A stretch of 64,000 nucleotides of DNA from Gymnorhina tibicen (Eukaryota > Chordata > Aves > Passeriformes > Artamidae): positions 192,188-256,187 of the forward strand of contig VXAZ01000444.1 of the NCBI GenBank assembly GCA_013399875.1, written 5' to 3'. Positions 1 to 10,569 of this stretch are shown here, piece by piece (position 1 is the first letter of the stretch; the number at the start of each line of letters is the position of its first letter). The translations under genes were made by a program, and so were the position numbers. The notes beneath the pieces are model-generated. The model was given only the letters and a program-made list of their open reading frames with translations, was not told the origin of the DNA and made no database searches.

Positions 1-228
1 CTAACAGTTATGTGCAGCCACGCACAGCTTCTACACGGCAGCCAACAGCACTTTTTGCTGCTCATGTACTGCCATAGATTTAGGCAGCATATTAGGTAGC
101 TTAAAAAAAGAAAAACATTTAAATTCTTTTCCTTTACTAGCGTTTGCCTGAAGGACTGTCAGGGTGGAGGGCATAACTGCATTCAAAATTTCCCTATGGA
201 AATTAGAAACCATTCTATCAACACTTAC
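1..228 (-). other. Probable intron of the minus-strand gene
   Basis: This stretch lies beyond the GTAAGT donor that ends the putative second exon at 229, so on the minus strand it reads as the beginning of intron 2. The 60-codon minus-strand ORF inside it has no splice or codon features that stand out. The gene must continue past the left edge if the exon model is right. Confidence 0.3.
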
Positions 229-282
229 CCATAGAAGAGTAAGATGACCTCCAGCTTATTACCAAAGTTAAAAACTCCACTG
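229..282 (-). CDS. Putative coding exon 2 of the CpG-island gene
   Basis: Read on the minus strand, this 54-nt segment follows a TTTGTCAG acceptor and ends at a textbook donor, TATGG|GTAAGTG. Exon 1 (734-679) ends with two bases of a codon. Starting here with one completing base gives an open frame, SGVFNFGNKLEVILLFYG, ending two bases into a codon. The CAGCAG at the acceptor allows an alternative start three bases later that only drops the serine. The donor is strong, but the pyrimidine tract is poor. A 17-codon open frame is not rare by chance, so phase agreement and donor quality are the main support. I do not recognise the protein. Confidence 0.3.
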
Positions 283-678
283 CTGACAAATACTTTTCTT
301 ACACTGACATACTCTCATCGCTTCCCTACGCAGCAAAAACAAACATTCGTGTATAAGCTCAGTCTAGCTCGGCGCGTTTCCCTGAGGGCCGGCAGCCTCC
401 ACGCTCGGAATTCGGGGTGGCCCAGGGTTACGCAGCGTGACCAAGGCAAACCGGGGGCATCTTCCTCCACCCGCTCCGGCTTCTCCCGGCCCGAGCTGCC
501 ACTCCCCTCCCGCCCCGCGGCCGGTCTTCCCCGAGTGCCCCGTGGCTGCAGTCCCTTCGCGGGCTGCTGGTGCTGGGCGCGCTCCCCGCGCGCCGCGGCC
601 CAGCGCGCAGCCTTCCCCGCACCCCACCTACGAGCCCTCCCGCCGCCGGGCCCTTCCCCTGCCCGCCCCGGGACTCAC

Positions 679-734
679 GGCCTGAACTCGGCCACCGGCA
701 CGGCGCTCACAGGCCCCGGCCCAAATCGCTCCAT
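679..734 (-). CDS. First coding exon of an unrecognised, possibly ciliary gene
   Basis: On the minus strand an ATG at 734-732 has good context (G at -3, G at +4). It opens the frame MERFGPGPVSAVPVAEFRP, with the final proline codon completed after splicing. The exon ends at 679, immediately before the strong donor GTGAGTCC. It lies 72 bp downstream of an RFX X-box and 46 bp downstream of an NRF1-type site. Genes with an X-box this close to the start codon are often ciliary or flagellar, but that is inference from the promoter, not the protein. An upstream ATG inside the X-box opens a different frame that would stop in exon 2. I cannot match the peptide to a known family. Confidence 0.5.
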
Positions 735-779
735 CGCGGCCCCGCCGCCTCGGACCCGCCGGAAGCCGCCACACGGGCC

Positions 780-789
780 GCGCATGCGC
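780..789. promoter_or_regulatory. NRF1-type palindrome
   Basis: GCGCATGCGC is the core of the nuclear respiratory factor 1 site, a common element of CpG-island promoters. It lies between the X-box and the minus-strand start codon. Confidence 0.6.
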
Positions 790-805
790 GGGGAGCAGCG
801 CCGCC

Positions 806-819
806 GTCGTCATAGCAAC
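806..819. promoter_or_regulatory. RFX X-box
   Basis: GTCGTCATAGCAAC fits the RFX X-box pattern, two imperfect inverted half-sites around CAT or its equivalent (consensus near GTTGCCATGGCAAC). The three differences from the palindrome are all allowed pyrimidine or purine swaps. The site is 72 bp upstream of the minus-strand ATG at 734, inside the distance typical of RFX-driven cilia genes. Confidence 0.65.
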
Positions 820-881
820 CCGGGGGCTGGCGCGGCCTAGCGGTGGGCGGTGAGTACTGCAGCGGGCCCGGCCCGGCCGGC

Positions 882-1158
882 TGAGGGACGGGGTGGAGGC
901 ACGCAGGGACGGAGGGGTGCAGGGACAGAATGATGGAGGGAAGGAGGGACGCAGGGAGGGAGGAATGCAGGGATGAAGGGACAAAGAGATGGAGGGAAGG
1001 AGGGACAGAAGGATGGAGGGAAGGAGAAACGGAGAGACTGATAGATGGAGGGAAGAAGGGACAGAAGGATGGAGGGATAGAGAGGAGGAGAGACGGAGAG
1101 AATGCAGGATGGAGGGACTGAGGAATGAAGGGCCAGAGAGATGGGGGGATGGAGGGCA
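882..1158. repeat. Octamer-based purine-rich minisatellite
   Basis: About 277 bp of degenerate GGAGGGAC / GATGGAGG-type units. The plus strand is almost all purine. Copies of the 18-mer ATGGAGGGAAGGAGGGAC, exact or diverged, begin at 933, 989, 1013 and 1045. Their spacings of 56, 24 and 32 bases are all multiples of eight, which shows the octamer ancestry. Open frames through it (MEGRRD-like on plus, PSLRPS-like on minus) are products of the repeat and not genes. It starts about 30 bp after the plus-strand donor at 850. Confidence 0.85.
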
Positions 1159-1770
1159 GCCTGGGGCCTGGACCACAGCAGCGGCTTCAGCTGGGCTTGA
1201 GCAAGGTCATCTCTACCGGGAAAACGACTCTGAGCAGGCTCACTGCCAGCTTGGAACAGCAGTGCCATTGGTGCTGCTTACAGGTGCTTTCCTTGGAGAT
1301 GGAGAGTGTTTGTGTATGGCAAAACTGCCGTCAAATGTCTTGGGTGAAGACTGAGGCTTTCCAGGAAATGGCCGTGGTCTTGGAGCCAATAAAACCTATG
1401 GTATTGAGATGTTTGGTGAACTCACCAGTACAAAACACTACAGATGAAATAACACAGGGCTAAGGCATTCTCTAAAAGGGAGACTGCAAATTGCCTCTGT
1501 GTTGTCCTGTTGGCAGGGAGGCTTGTTCATGTAAAGGTTTTCTGCGCTCCTGGCATTAAACTGAAATTCCTTCTCCAGCCAAAGAAAAAAATTTCTGTTC
1601 AAAATCTGAAAGAAACAGTCCCCATCATAACTAATAGGTGCTGCAAATGAGAGTCCAAGGACTCCTGCAGAGTTCACTTTTCTCCAGCCTGATGAGCACT
1701 AAGCATTTCCAAGGTTACGCTCTGTTCAAGCTATTAATTCACATTCCTGCTGAAGCTACTCTGCTTAAAT
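1159..1770. other. Flank without a recognised gene
   Basis: Composition falls from GC-rich to average. Short ORFs are present on both strands (for example at 1125-1463 on plus), but none has coding features beyond an open frame. If the plus-strand donor at 850 is used, this is its intron. Confidence 0.4.
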
Positions 1771-1777
1771 ACTCACC

Positions 1778-1843
1778 AAGGGATGGACTTGAACCCAGCT
1801 TTTCAACAGAAGCCCAGAGTGTTACAATCTCTGCTGTGCAATC
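1778..1843 (-). other. tRNA-like relic or SINE head; alternatively an exon
   Basis: On the minus strand, GGTTCAAGTCC (1795-1785) is a perfect RNA polymerase III B box. About 30-40 bases upstream comes ACACTCTGGGCT, preceded by an A-box-like stretch (1836-1825). The order and spacing resemble a glutamine-type tRNA or a tRNA-derived SINE. The T-arm stem no longer pairs, so this is not a working tRNA gene. A competing reading is an exon. One frame is open through EIVTLWASVEKLGSSPSL and runs into a strong donor, CTTG|GTGAGT, at 1776. The sequence does not settle which is right. Confidence 0.3.
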
Positions 1844-4444
1844 AGTCTCATTTGCAGGGGAATTGATTGTTAATACTCAATGAACAGCTTTTGCAGAAAA
1901 CAAAGCCTTGCAAGCTTCCAAACAAAAGCTCTGGAAGCTGTTTAATTGACGTTGCCATTTAATTGAATCTCATATACCACAGTAATAACATATTTGCCCC
2001 TTTTATGGTAAAACCATGTTGTTATCTTGCCACTCAGCCATGCCAAACCTTAATCGTGTGAGTCACTAACTCCACACGACTCCTTCCTCATCTTTTCCTG
2101 CAGTGTGCAGCCATCCAGCATTCCTGCAGCCCTGCTCCTTGCTGCAGTGCCATACGGCACACGGCATGGCGCAGCGGCCTCTTCTTTCCCTCCTGGGCCA
2201 CCATGGCACGCTGCTACCCTGGAAGAGAAGAAATATGAGAGGGTTGTTTTCCTTGCAATCAGTAAGATGAGGAAATAAGCACTTTGTTTTTGGTAGTTCC
2301 TGCTGTGATCTTACTTACTGTGAGCTCACTCAGAGTGAGTTTCCCTCAGCTGGGTTGGAGGCAGTGGACACTAAATGAGCACCAGCAGCTGTAGTGTGTA
2401 AAGGTAGAAGGCAAGGAGCAGCACTGTCTGCAGCATTGATTTTCTACACTCTGATTATGAATACTGAGGCATTTTATTTTGTTTTCTCCAGTATGCATGA
2501 GAAAAAAAGTGAATTTTGTTAAAAGCATTTTTTTCCCCAGAATGAACAAAGCTCAGCCAGCAGCTGCCTCGTGTTTGTTAAGATGCAGCACAGTTCAAGC
2601 TGTTCAGCACTTACGGGGTCAGTTCTGGGTCTTGGGGTCATGCTTTCACTGTAAACCAACAAATATTATGCTCTTTTAAAACAGAAGAGCCCTCCTCGTG
2701 TTTGAATCCACGGCCACCTGAGCCAGCAAAGTGACAGTTTGCATGAAGGGGGCAGGAGGGGGCTGGCATGGAGCAGGGGGGCCTTGTAGCCCCTCCTCAG
2801 TTGGATGAGGATGCAAGGAAGGTTTGCCGTGTAACTTGAGCTTAAAACTTTCAAATAGTGCTTCAAAACACCTAATATAATTCCAGCTAGCCAATCAAAA
2901 CATTCAACCTAAATGTGGGAGCAGGTTTTGTTTACTTATAAACAAGTAAAGCAATTAAAATAATTTAGGAAAAAAATCAGTGAAGTTAATTTATAGTTAA
3001 GATAGAAATTGGATCACTGAAAAAATACAAATGTGGGTATAGAGAACATTTAACCTCTAGAAGATGTTCTTTCCACTTCTGATTTGACTTTCTTGTTTGT
3101 TTCCCCAGTAGGGAAAGAAATGACATAAGACAGTTTAATAACAGAACAACAAAACAAGGAAATATAAAAGTGGAATAAGTCTCACATCATATAAACTTAC
3201 CATAAAGATGCATATCAAGGATTAGAAAGTAGCAAATCATTTAAGGCTGAACAGTCCGAGTCATTAACTTTTAATATAAAGTTACTTCATAGCTCATCAC
3301 AATGATGTCTCCTAGACTAATAACAATTTTGCTGAATGACTTCCTGCATATTAGCTGCTTTTCTTTTGCGAGCACATAAAGGAAATACAAAGCTATTAGA
3401 AAAATTTTGCAATTGTGTAAGAAAAAGAAGCCTTTTATTTGCATTTTTGTACTAACTAAAAGACCTGGAGTATAAAAAATTTTGTCTGTTTGCTTCAAGC
3501 TTTATACATCAGGTATTCTGAAATTTCAGGCAGACCGCAGACCACAGACCTGTCTTACCTTCTGGATTAAAGAGCAAATATAAAACTTGCCCTTAAGCAG
3601 AAACTGTGCTGCAAGCACAAGAAGCTGTCAATTGTGGGACTAAATATCTGCTATTCTAAGACTTTGTCCTCAACAACATTTGCCAGGAGATGCTTGAAGA
3701 ATATAAAAAATACAAGCAGCCCCTGCTTTCCTGGGGGTCTGTGTCTCAAGGATGCAGAAGAGGCAGGAAGGTGCCTGCTAAAGCAATACCATCTAGTGGC
3801 AGATGGAGAAAGAGAATCCAATCCCCCAACAGGAGCAGAGCTGGAAAGGTGAAAGCTGAAAAGACAATATTTAGAAACAAAACCACCTGCTTGAGAGTAT
3901 TTTTTTTCATGACTTGTTTCCATGGTAACGTATCAAAAAGGATGATATATAAATAAATACTTTATTTATCTCTTCTGAGAACATCTACACGCCAGAAAAG
4001 ATGTTTCATGAAAAGTGAAATGATGGATTGGCTAACTCTGTTTGGAATTCTCCATGATAGTTGGCTGAAAGCCCAACCAGCACAGAGCTTGTTACATAGT
4101 TGGCCACCCATCTTCTGTGGGAATAGAACCACAGTGACATTAACACTTGGGTTGGCAAAGAAAGCATTTATCTGGGCATTAGAGGGCTATATTCCCTGTT
4201 ATTGCACATCCCAAGATAAGTTAGAGCAAAGAGCTCAGACACCCCTATTAGCTAATGGAGCTTGGAAGTCTCACAGTGTAATTTTCACCTCTCTCCATTA
4301 TTGCTGTCATTTTGCAATGAAAACATGGGGCTACTGATAGAAGTGGCTGCCTTCCACAAGCATTGTGTAATACCTGTGGCACCTACATAAATAGAGTGGG
4401 AAAGGCTTCATTCCCACAGCTGGTACAAGTGAACCAATACTTAC
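1844..4444. other. AT-rich non-coding stretch
   Basis: No repeat family, promoter or RNA gene is recognised. The open frames are short and lack coding character. One exception is a tiny splice-flanked frame at 3559-3608, listed separately. The 3230-3530 part is particularly AT-rich. Confidence 0.4.
3559..3608 (-). other. Splice-flanked mini-ORF, speculative exon
   Basis: On the minus strand a good acceptor (CTTCTTGTGCTTGCAG) precedes 50 nt with one open frame, QFLLKGKFYICSLIQK, that ends exactly at the donor AAG|GTAAGA. It takes two bases to complete the incoming codon. A preceding exon ending in phase 1, such as one frame of 4445-4490, would join it in frame. Short frames like this are frequent by chance. 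Confidence 0.15.
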
Positions 4445-4490
4445 CAATTTCAGGTGAAACTCTAGATACTGAAGGAAAGAGGCCCTTTTT
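4445..4490 (-). other. Splice-flanked mini-ORF, speculative exon
   Basis: On the minus strand, a pyrimidine-rich acceptor (TTTGCCTCTACAG) and a strong donor (ATTG|GTAAGTATT) bracket 46 nt. Two frames are open, one reading KRASFLQYLEFHLKL and the other ending in phase 1. Splice signals are better than average, but the segment is too short to establish coding. Confidence 0.17.
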
Positions 4491-7400
4491 CTGTAGAGGC
4501 AAATGTAAACAGTCTCACATGTTACATGCAGTTCAACCAGTATGTGATATTCTATACCCCTGCCCAGAGAAACGGTGCTGACTACAAAGTGGGCAATGTC
4601 AAATTTTTTTGCAGGTTTGGGGGGGTACTTTTCCAAAAAGGAGTGTGTGTTAGCACAGATGCATGGAAAACATATCCCCTTCCCACTGCTGTCTGAGCTA
4701 TAGCTAGCTGTGGAAAATGCGGAAGGTTTTTGTGAAGATGGAGAGTTACAGGGGTGTTGTTCCTGATGGCCTCATCCTTGACCAGTGGTGGGTTTGTCTT
4801 GTTGCCAGGTGGCATTGACTTTGATGAAGGGGAAGCTTCTGGTGTCTTCTCAACCTATAGCCTCCACCACCAAAACCTTGCCACGAAACCCAGTACGGTA
4901 CAGAATTATTTAAACTCTAATACAGTGATCATTAAACAATTTAAAAACAGCCATGACAATTAGCTTTGACATTAACAGGAACATCCAATACATGAAAGGA
5001 AACTCACAGCCTAAGGAGACCACAACAAAGCTCCTGAAACAGAAGAAATCTTAGTATTGGTAAGGCATGACAGGACTTGCAGAGGGGTCTCTAACCAGTG
5101 GACTCTTTACGTTGCATGGCCGCAGTTTCTGTTTTTGAGCTCCCTAGACATGACCTCATCCCACTGGTTCATGGACTGTTTTCATTGCACCCTTTACCTG
5201 AGGGGTTGTTCCCACTCAGAAGTGCAGAAACATTAAACCAGCACCTGGCTGTGGCTGCGCAGAGACTCAGGCGGTGCCTCTTTTCTCACTGGGAATGTTG
5301 TTGTGGATCAAAGCATTATCTTCAAAGATCTTCCAAAGGATGGATTAATCCTCAGCTCATTACCCCCAATTGCCAAGATATTATAGTGCCTATACTTATC
5401 CTTTTCCCATAAGTGTAACTCTCTTTGGGACAGAAAAAGGGGGTGGGGGGACTGTGGATAATTCTCTAACTTATTTGCCACTATATCAGGATAAAAGAGT
5501 ACAATGACAGTTAAATTTAGAGAAATTCTACCTGTTCATTTGCTGAAAATATGTTCCTTGATTGCAAGTTAATCACGTGGGCAAAAAAGTCACATCTGAC
5601 TAATTTCACACTAGATTATTAGGTAATGTATCACATTATTGTTTAGTTGAGGCAGACCACAAACACTTTCCACCTTAGCCAGAAGGGTTTTGTCACAAAG
5701 GGGAGATTATTTTCTAGTTAATAAAAGAAATTTTGTAAGAAAAAAATATTCAACAAAGACAGAACTGTTGGACTAATCTAGGAGCCCAGGAAAACCATGA
5801 AAACCTGGAGATGCTTCTACCTTTCATCTAGGGTTATGTGGTGTCTTCTGCATTTATTCTGTGTTAGGTCTTTCTTGTCTGACTCTCTAAGGAATTTACC
5901 TGAACCTATATTAGAAAACCAGTTAGGGCTGAGACTCAGGCCTGAGCTCTACCTGCCACCATCCCCATTCTCCCTTTTCCAGCTTGCTCCTGGAGTGGAT
6001 TTGTCCTGTGGCAGCCCACGCTCTGCAGGCACTGAGTGGGGGCAGCTGGGCAGCATCATGTCCCAGCAGGTGACAGAGAAAAAACCCTGTTCTCTTGCTG
6101 AGTTCACAGGCACCACTGGAAGCAAGAGAGTGGCTAGAACAAATGCAACCAGGCAATAACTTGTATCAGCAGAGAAGGTTTTGGGGTTGGCACATTAACC
6201 TCTAGGCCAGGGCTCAGTGCACCGGGAGTAGGAGGGGAAGAGCGATCCCCCAGTCACACTAGCAGGGGATTGTGCGACAAACACTGAATGTGTTCCTTAA
6301 ATCCACCCATACAAATAAACTGGAAAAGCTCTTGTTCCCTAGACAGATCTCAAGACACATTTTACAGAGTACAGAAACATCCATGGATTTTATGGCTTGC
6401 ATACTGTCTGCTCATAAAAAGGATGTTGTTTTATGCAATGGGAACTGTAATACTTTATGCCTACTAGCTCTGGGATGACAGCCCTTTTCCTTCAAAAAAT
6501 GTCCTCAGCAGCAGAATTGCCCTCAACTGTTCCTTGCTTGCAATTGAGAAGAAGCAGGAAGAAACTTGGGTCTCCAGTGAGTTCTCCAGTAGGGGCTGGC
6601 ATGAAGCATTCCCCTGTTCTTTAGAAGGGCCTGAGGTGAAGCATTCCCCTTTGGCTTTCAGATCAATATTAGTGGAGAATAAGAGGGAAAGGGTCCTTTG
6701 CAGGGGCAGGATCATGGCCATGCCCGTGTGGCTTTCCTTTCCTGGCAGTCAGGTTGGCCAAGGGGTTACATTACAGCCTTCCCCAGGACTTGGGGTCAGA
6801 TGACAACAGGGTGATGCTGTTTGCAGACAGAAAGCAGGAAGTTTTGTTAGACAGAAGATTGATAGATATGAACACATATGTACACATGTACTTTAAACCA
6901 GCAATAAGAAAGACAGTGCCTGGGAGTAAATAATACTATATTACAACAATTAGTGATACTACTATATGACTGCATTGTGTGGGAGGATTTAAAAACCTGT
7001 CATTTCATTGTTGAAACAGTCCTAAAAGTGAAGAATTTCTGATGAGCTTCACAACATCAGTTACATGAAAATTGCTTCCACTTCTCACTGCTCCTGAAAA
7101 TCTCTATTTTATTTTCATTGCAGCTGACACAAAAAATAGTCCCTGTTCATCCTGTGTCCTGGAAAGCATTGCAGAGATCCAGCACACTGGGCCATCCACA
7201 CAACAAAATTTATAAACTTTTATAAAATTACCAGCTTTTCCACCATCCTGTTACATACTAAGCCATCCATCAGTATGATAGTGATGTTATTTGCATTCTC
7301 CAGTAAAATGAATGGTAATACTCTTACAGCCATACAGGATGCCAGCGGCTTAGGATGTAAGCCAGACTTAATTAATAGTGTAGCTAAATTTTAACTGACA

Positions 7401-10264
7401 CTGTGGCTTCAGAACTGTCCTTTGCATTTGGCATCTTAACTAATAAAATTCTCCAAGGTCAGCTACAGTGACAGGAGTTATTTGTTTGCATCTGGTATTC
7501 ACCCAAAAGACATTTGAATCCAGCCAGAGCCTTAGTTTGGCTTTCAGGTGAATGAACACTGCTCAAAGGACACCATGAATATATAGATTTCATTTACTAA
7601 GTAGCACGCTTCTCACCAAGAAGGATGGAGAGGTGCAAGTCAGGCTTTTCTCTTTGCCCAGCTTTCCTGTTAGGCACAAGGAGGAGCAAGTCACCAGGAG
7701 ACGCTGCAGAGTGAATCAACAGGGTTTCCTCATTCAGGGAAGACTCTCAGTGAAGCGCTTTGCTGTATCCAAAGCACACATGACAGCTTTGCTCTGGGAA
7801 AAAGGGGAGCGCAGCATGTGTCACTGAGCAGCAGTCACTGTACAACTGTGTAATCAAATATCTATGAGGATGGTTTGTTTCTACGCCTTAAAAATGCAAA
7901 TAAGCATTTGTTTTGTCTTTAACCATGGGAAGGATATGGAATATGAAAATCTGGAGCTTTGGAGATTTTTATATCTGGAGATGTCAAAAAGATAGGAGAA
8001 AGTCACCGCTTCCTCTGCACACCAGAACTAGTGATCCTCTTCTTAGGCATATGGAAACCCTGCCTGAAGCTCCTCTGAGACCTCACCAGGAACACAAGTT
8101 TCAGCCTTTAAAACTCCCATGAGAAAACACCTGAAGCTTTTGGACGTTTTCAGGATTTAGGCTTAATTTTTTTTCTGATATTTTTCATAAACTACCAATG
8201 AAAAGACAAAAACCACAAGCCTGCTACTGGACATCCCTTGGTGAATATAGGGACAGATAGGGATTCTTGGAGCAGCTCTCTAGAAGGCAGTGAAGGACCC
8301 TGATTCACAGACCCTGGCTGGACAGGATGCAGTCACAGGAAAACATGAAGGGGGAAAAGCACCCTGTGAGCTGCAGAGACCAGTGTTTCTCAGCCTTTCC
8401 TTTTGACAGGATGGCCCCTTCTTTCAGGTGAAGGCTTCTCATTACCTCTAGTTTTTTCAGCACACAGGCAAGCACATCAGTGCTCCTCTGTAATTGGTCT
8501 GCACGTAGGGACTTGTGTGTTTTGAGAAGCTGCTGAAGAACAGAGAGCCTTAGAGGACCTGGAGGTGCAGAAGTCTGGGCAGGGTTCTATTTGCTTTCCA
8601 CTGTCATAACTTTCCATTACCTCACGTCTCTGCCCCATGACTTCCCTCCCCACACAAGCACACATCCCTGTTCTCCGTGTGAAAATGAGAAAACACTACT
8701 TTCCCTCTGTCAGGCCTGTCACCATTACACCAAAAGATTGCATCCCTTTCTTCTCCCTCATCCAGGACTGAACTGGCTGCTTCAGTAGTAGTGGCAGCCC
8801 CACAGTAGTTAATCATTTGGTGCTGCACAAAAGGTCTCTGCTCTATCATCCCCTCATGCTGAAATTTACAGACAATTATTAAAGTTGCTAATTAAGCATG
8901 TTGGAAAATATAAAACACTAAAAGCTTTGCTTCAAGGCTGCAGCAAATGTCATACACTGATTACATGGAGGACAGGACATGGGAATGGGAGCATTAGCGC
9001 CAGGCGAGGTGACAGATGTTCCTGTTTCATTGGCATCCACCAATGATATGGCAATCACCCTTTAAAGAAATAATATTCACATTTCACTGAATCTCGCTGC
9101 CTCTTTCTTGCTAGAAGATGTTCATTTGCTGGTCTTTCCTGTGCTTGTTACTCTTTCTGCTGAGGTTAGTAGGAATTTGGCCTTTAATGAAATGTCACGT
9201 TAAGACACAGTGACTGTTGCATACAGAGCAGAAAAGGTCTCCTTTTCTGGCCAATTCTTCTTCAGCTTAGAAGGACCTCCTCAAAATTATTCTGATATAC
9301 TGGAAAATGGATAAGTATGATGTAACTGTGATTGCCTGTAAACTCAGTTAATGATTAGGGTGTTCTTTTCATGGTTATGGCAAAACTGAGATCTTTCCCT
9401 TGGGAACATTAACTAGCAAATACTTAAGAGTCTTGATTTTATGTGCAGATTCTCTCTGCTGTTGATGTGCTTCTGAATATGCATCAGACAGAGCCAGCAG
9501 GTTCCCTGTCAGCTGGCCTGGAGCTGGTTTTCCTGTTATTTGAAGGCAATTAGTCTTTGATCATATTACCACTCATCAGCTCTCCAGCAAGCCTGGAGCA
9601 GAGTGTCTTCACTCATAGTTTGACTCCCCCAGCCCTTTCCCTACGTTAGGCATTCAGAATCTGCACACTTTTAGGTTTACCTCTTCTATGAAGGATAATG
9701 CAAAATGCCACAGGGTCTGCCTTTTTTTACCCCCCTTCATGCCACCCGTGAAGGCTGCAATGTCCCACTCCTCCCCAGAGCCCAACATTGTCCATCTGTT
9801 TTCCTCCCACCTGAGAGGCTTCATGGACATGAGCAAGGCAAAGCCTCCTGAGGAGCTGGAAAACAAGGTCCTCCTCAGAGAACCTCACTGAAGTCCTTTC
9901 TGTGTAGTTCAACAAAGAAAACCATACCAGAAACTTGCCCTGACAGCATCCCAGGCCTCACTCTGTTTAACTGTAGGTCACTACTGCCTGCAAAAGAAGT
10001 GGCCCTGAAGACAGCAAAACTCCACCTCAGCCGGAGCTCAGAGAGGTGCGGTGGTGCCTGGCTGCTGTGCTCCCCGAGCCCAGCTGGCACTGTCCCATTC
10101 CTGCCTGGGAGCAACACCTCCACCAAGGGGGAACTGCAAATGCCCTTGAGCCTGCTTCCCTGCCCCTGGATTTCACAGCGCCTTTCACCATAGGGATGAG
10201 GATCAGGGAATCAGAGTGAATTGCACGAAATGAGGCTTAACCCATGGTAAGCCTGACTTAATTT
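4491..10264. other. Gene-free stretch, nothing established
   Basis: Mixed AT-rich sequence with no recognised transposable element. The longest frames (5797-6159 plus, 120 codons; 5098-5412 plus, 104 codons) show no domain, signal peptide or splice support and look like chance. A G-rich run at 5438-5452 and an AT-rich block at 6880-7330 are the only compositional features. Around 8870-9060 the sequence is homeodomain-site-like (TAATTA-type motifs), but I cannot show constraint. Confidence 0.4.
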
Positions 10265-10468
10265 AGAATCACAGAATCATTAAGGTTGAAAAAACCCTCT
10301 AAGATCAGCAAGTCCAACCATTAACCCAATACTGCCAGGTCCATCACTAAACCATGTCCCTGAGCACCACATCTGCACATTTTTTTAGCACTTTCAGGGA
10401 CAGTGATTCCATCACTTTCCTGGGCAGCCTGCTCCAACACTTGACGACCCTTTCACTGACGAAATTTA
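10265..10468 (-). mobile_element. CR1 LINE 3' end, truncated, antisense
   Basis: The plus strand starts AGAATCACAGAATCATTAAG and continues through the inverted CR1 3' region: CCTCTAAGATCA, GTCCAACCATTAACCC, ACTAAACCATGTCCCTGAG and CTGGGCAGCCTGCTCCAA. It breaks off at GAAATTT. It is a typical 5'-truncated CR1 copy of about 200 bp, diverged by scattered point changes, and carries no open frame. Confidence 0.93.
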
Positions 10469-10569
10469 CTCAGGAGTAAGCTCTAGAAGAGACCTGATGA
10501 AAAGTAGATGCTTCTAAGAGCCTCATGTCCAGTGCCAATGCAAAGAGGAGTCACCTCTGCCTGCCCAAT

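Larger units (their letters stand above)
366..880. promoter_or_regulatory. CpG island, probable bidirectional promoter
   Basis: CpG dinucleotides are dense from about 366 to 880, while most flanking sequence is AT-rich and CpG-poor. The island contains GC boxes (for example 509-516 and 661-668), an ETS-type CCGGAAG at 759-765, an NRF1-type palindrome at 780-789 and an RFX X-box at 806-819. A minus-strand ATG with good Kozak context lies at 734 with a splice donor at 678. A plus-strand donor lies at 850. Both point to transcription leaving the island in both directions. CpG islands of this sort are typical of broadly expressed vertebrate promoters. The TSS positions are not visible. Confidence 0.85.

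Noticed and set aside
244..840. 198-codon plus-strand ORF across the CpG island
   Set aside because: Stops are rare in GC-rich DNA. The frame is opposite to the better-supported minus-strand exons and its residues (R, P, A, G) reflect composition.
628..1268. Long minus-strand ORFs of 182 and 143 codons
   Set aside because: They run through the minisatellite and read as repeated S/L/P/H-rich peptides, an effect of the repeat.
930..1354. Plus-strand MEGRRD-type repeat proteins
   Set aside because: Translation of the purine octamer array. No start context, splice or domain evidence.
1778..1843. Functional tRNA gene
   Set aside because: The T-arm stem does not pair and the acceptor ends are not complementary. 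Only the box sequences survive.
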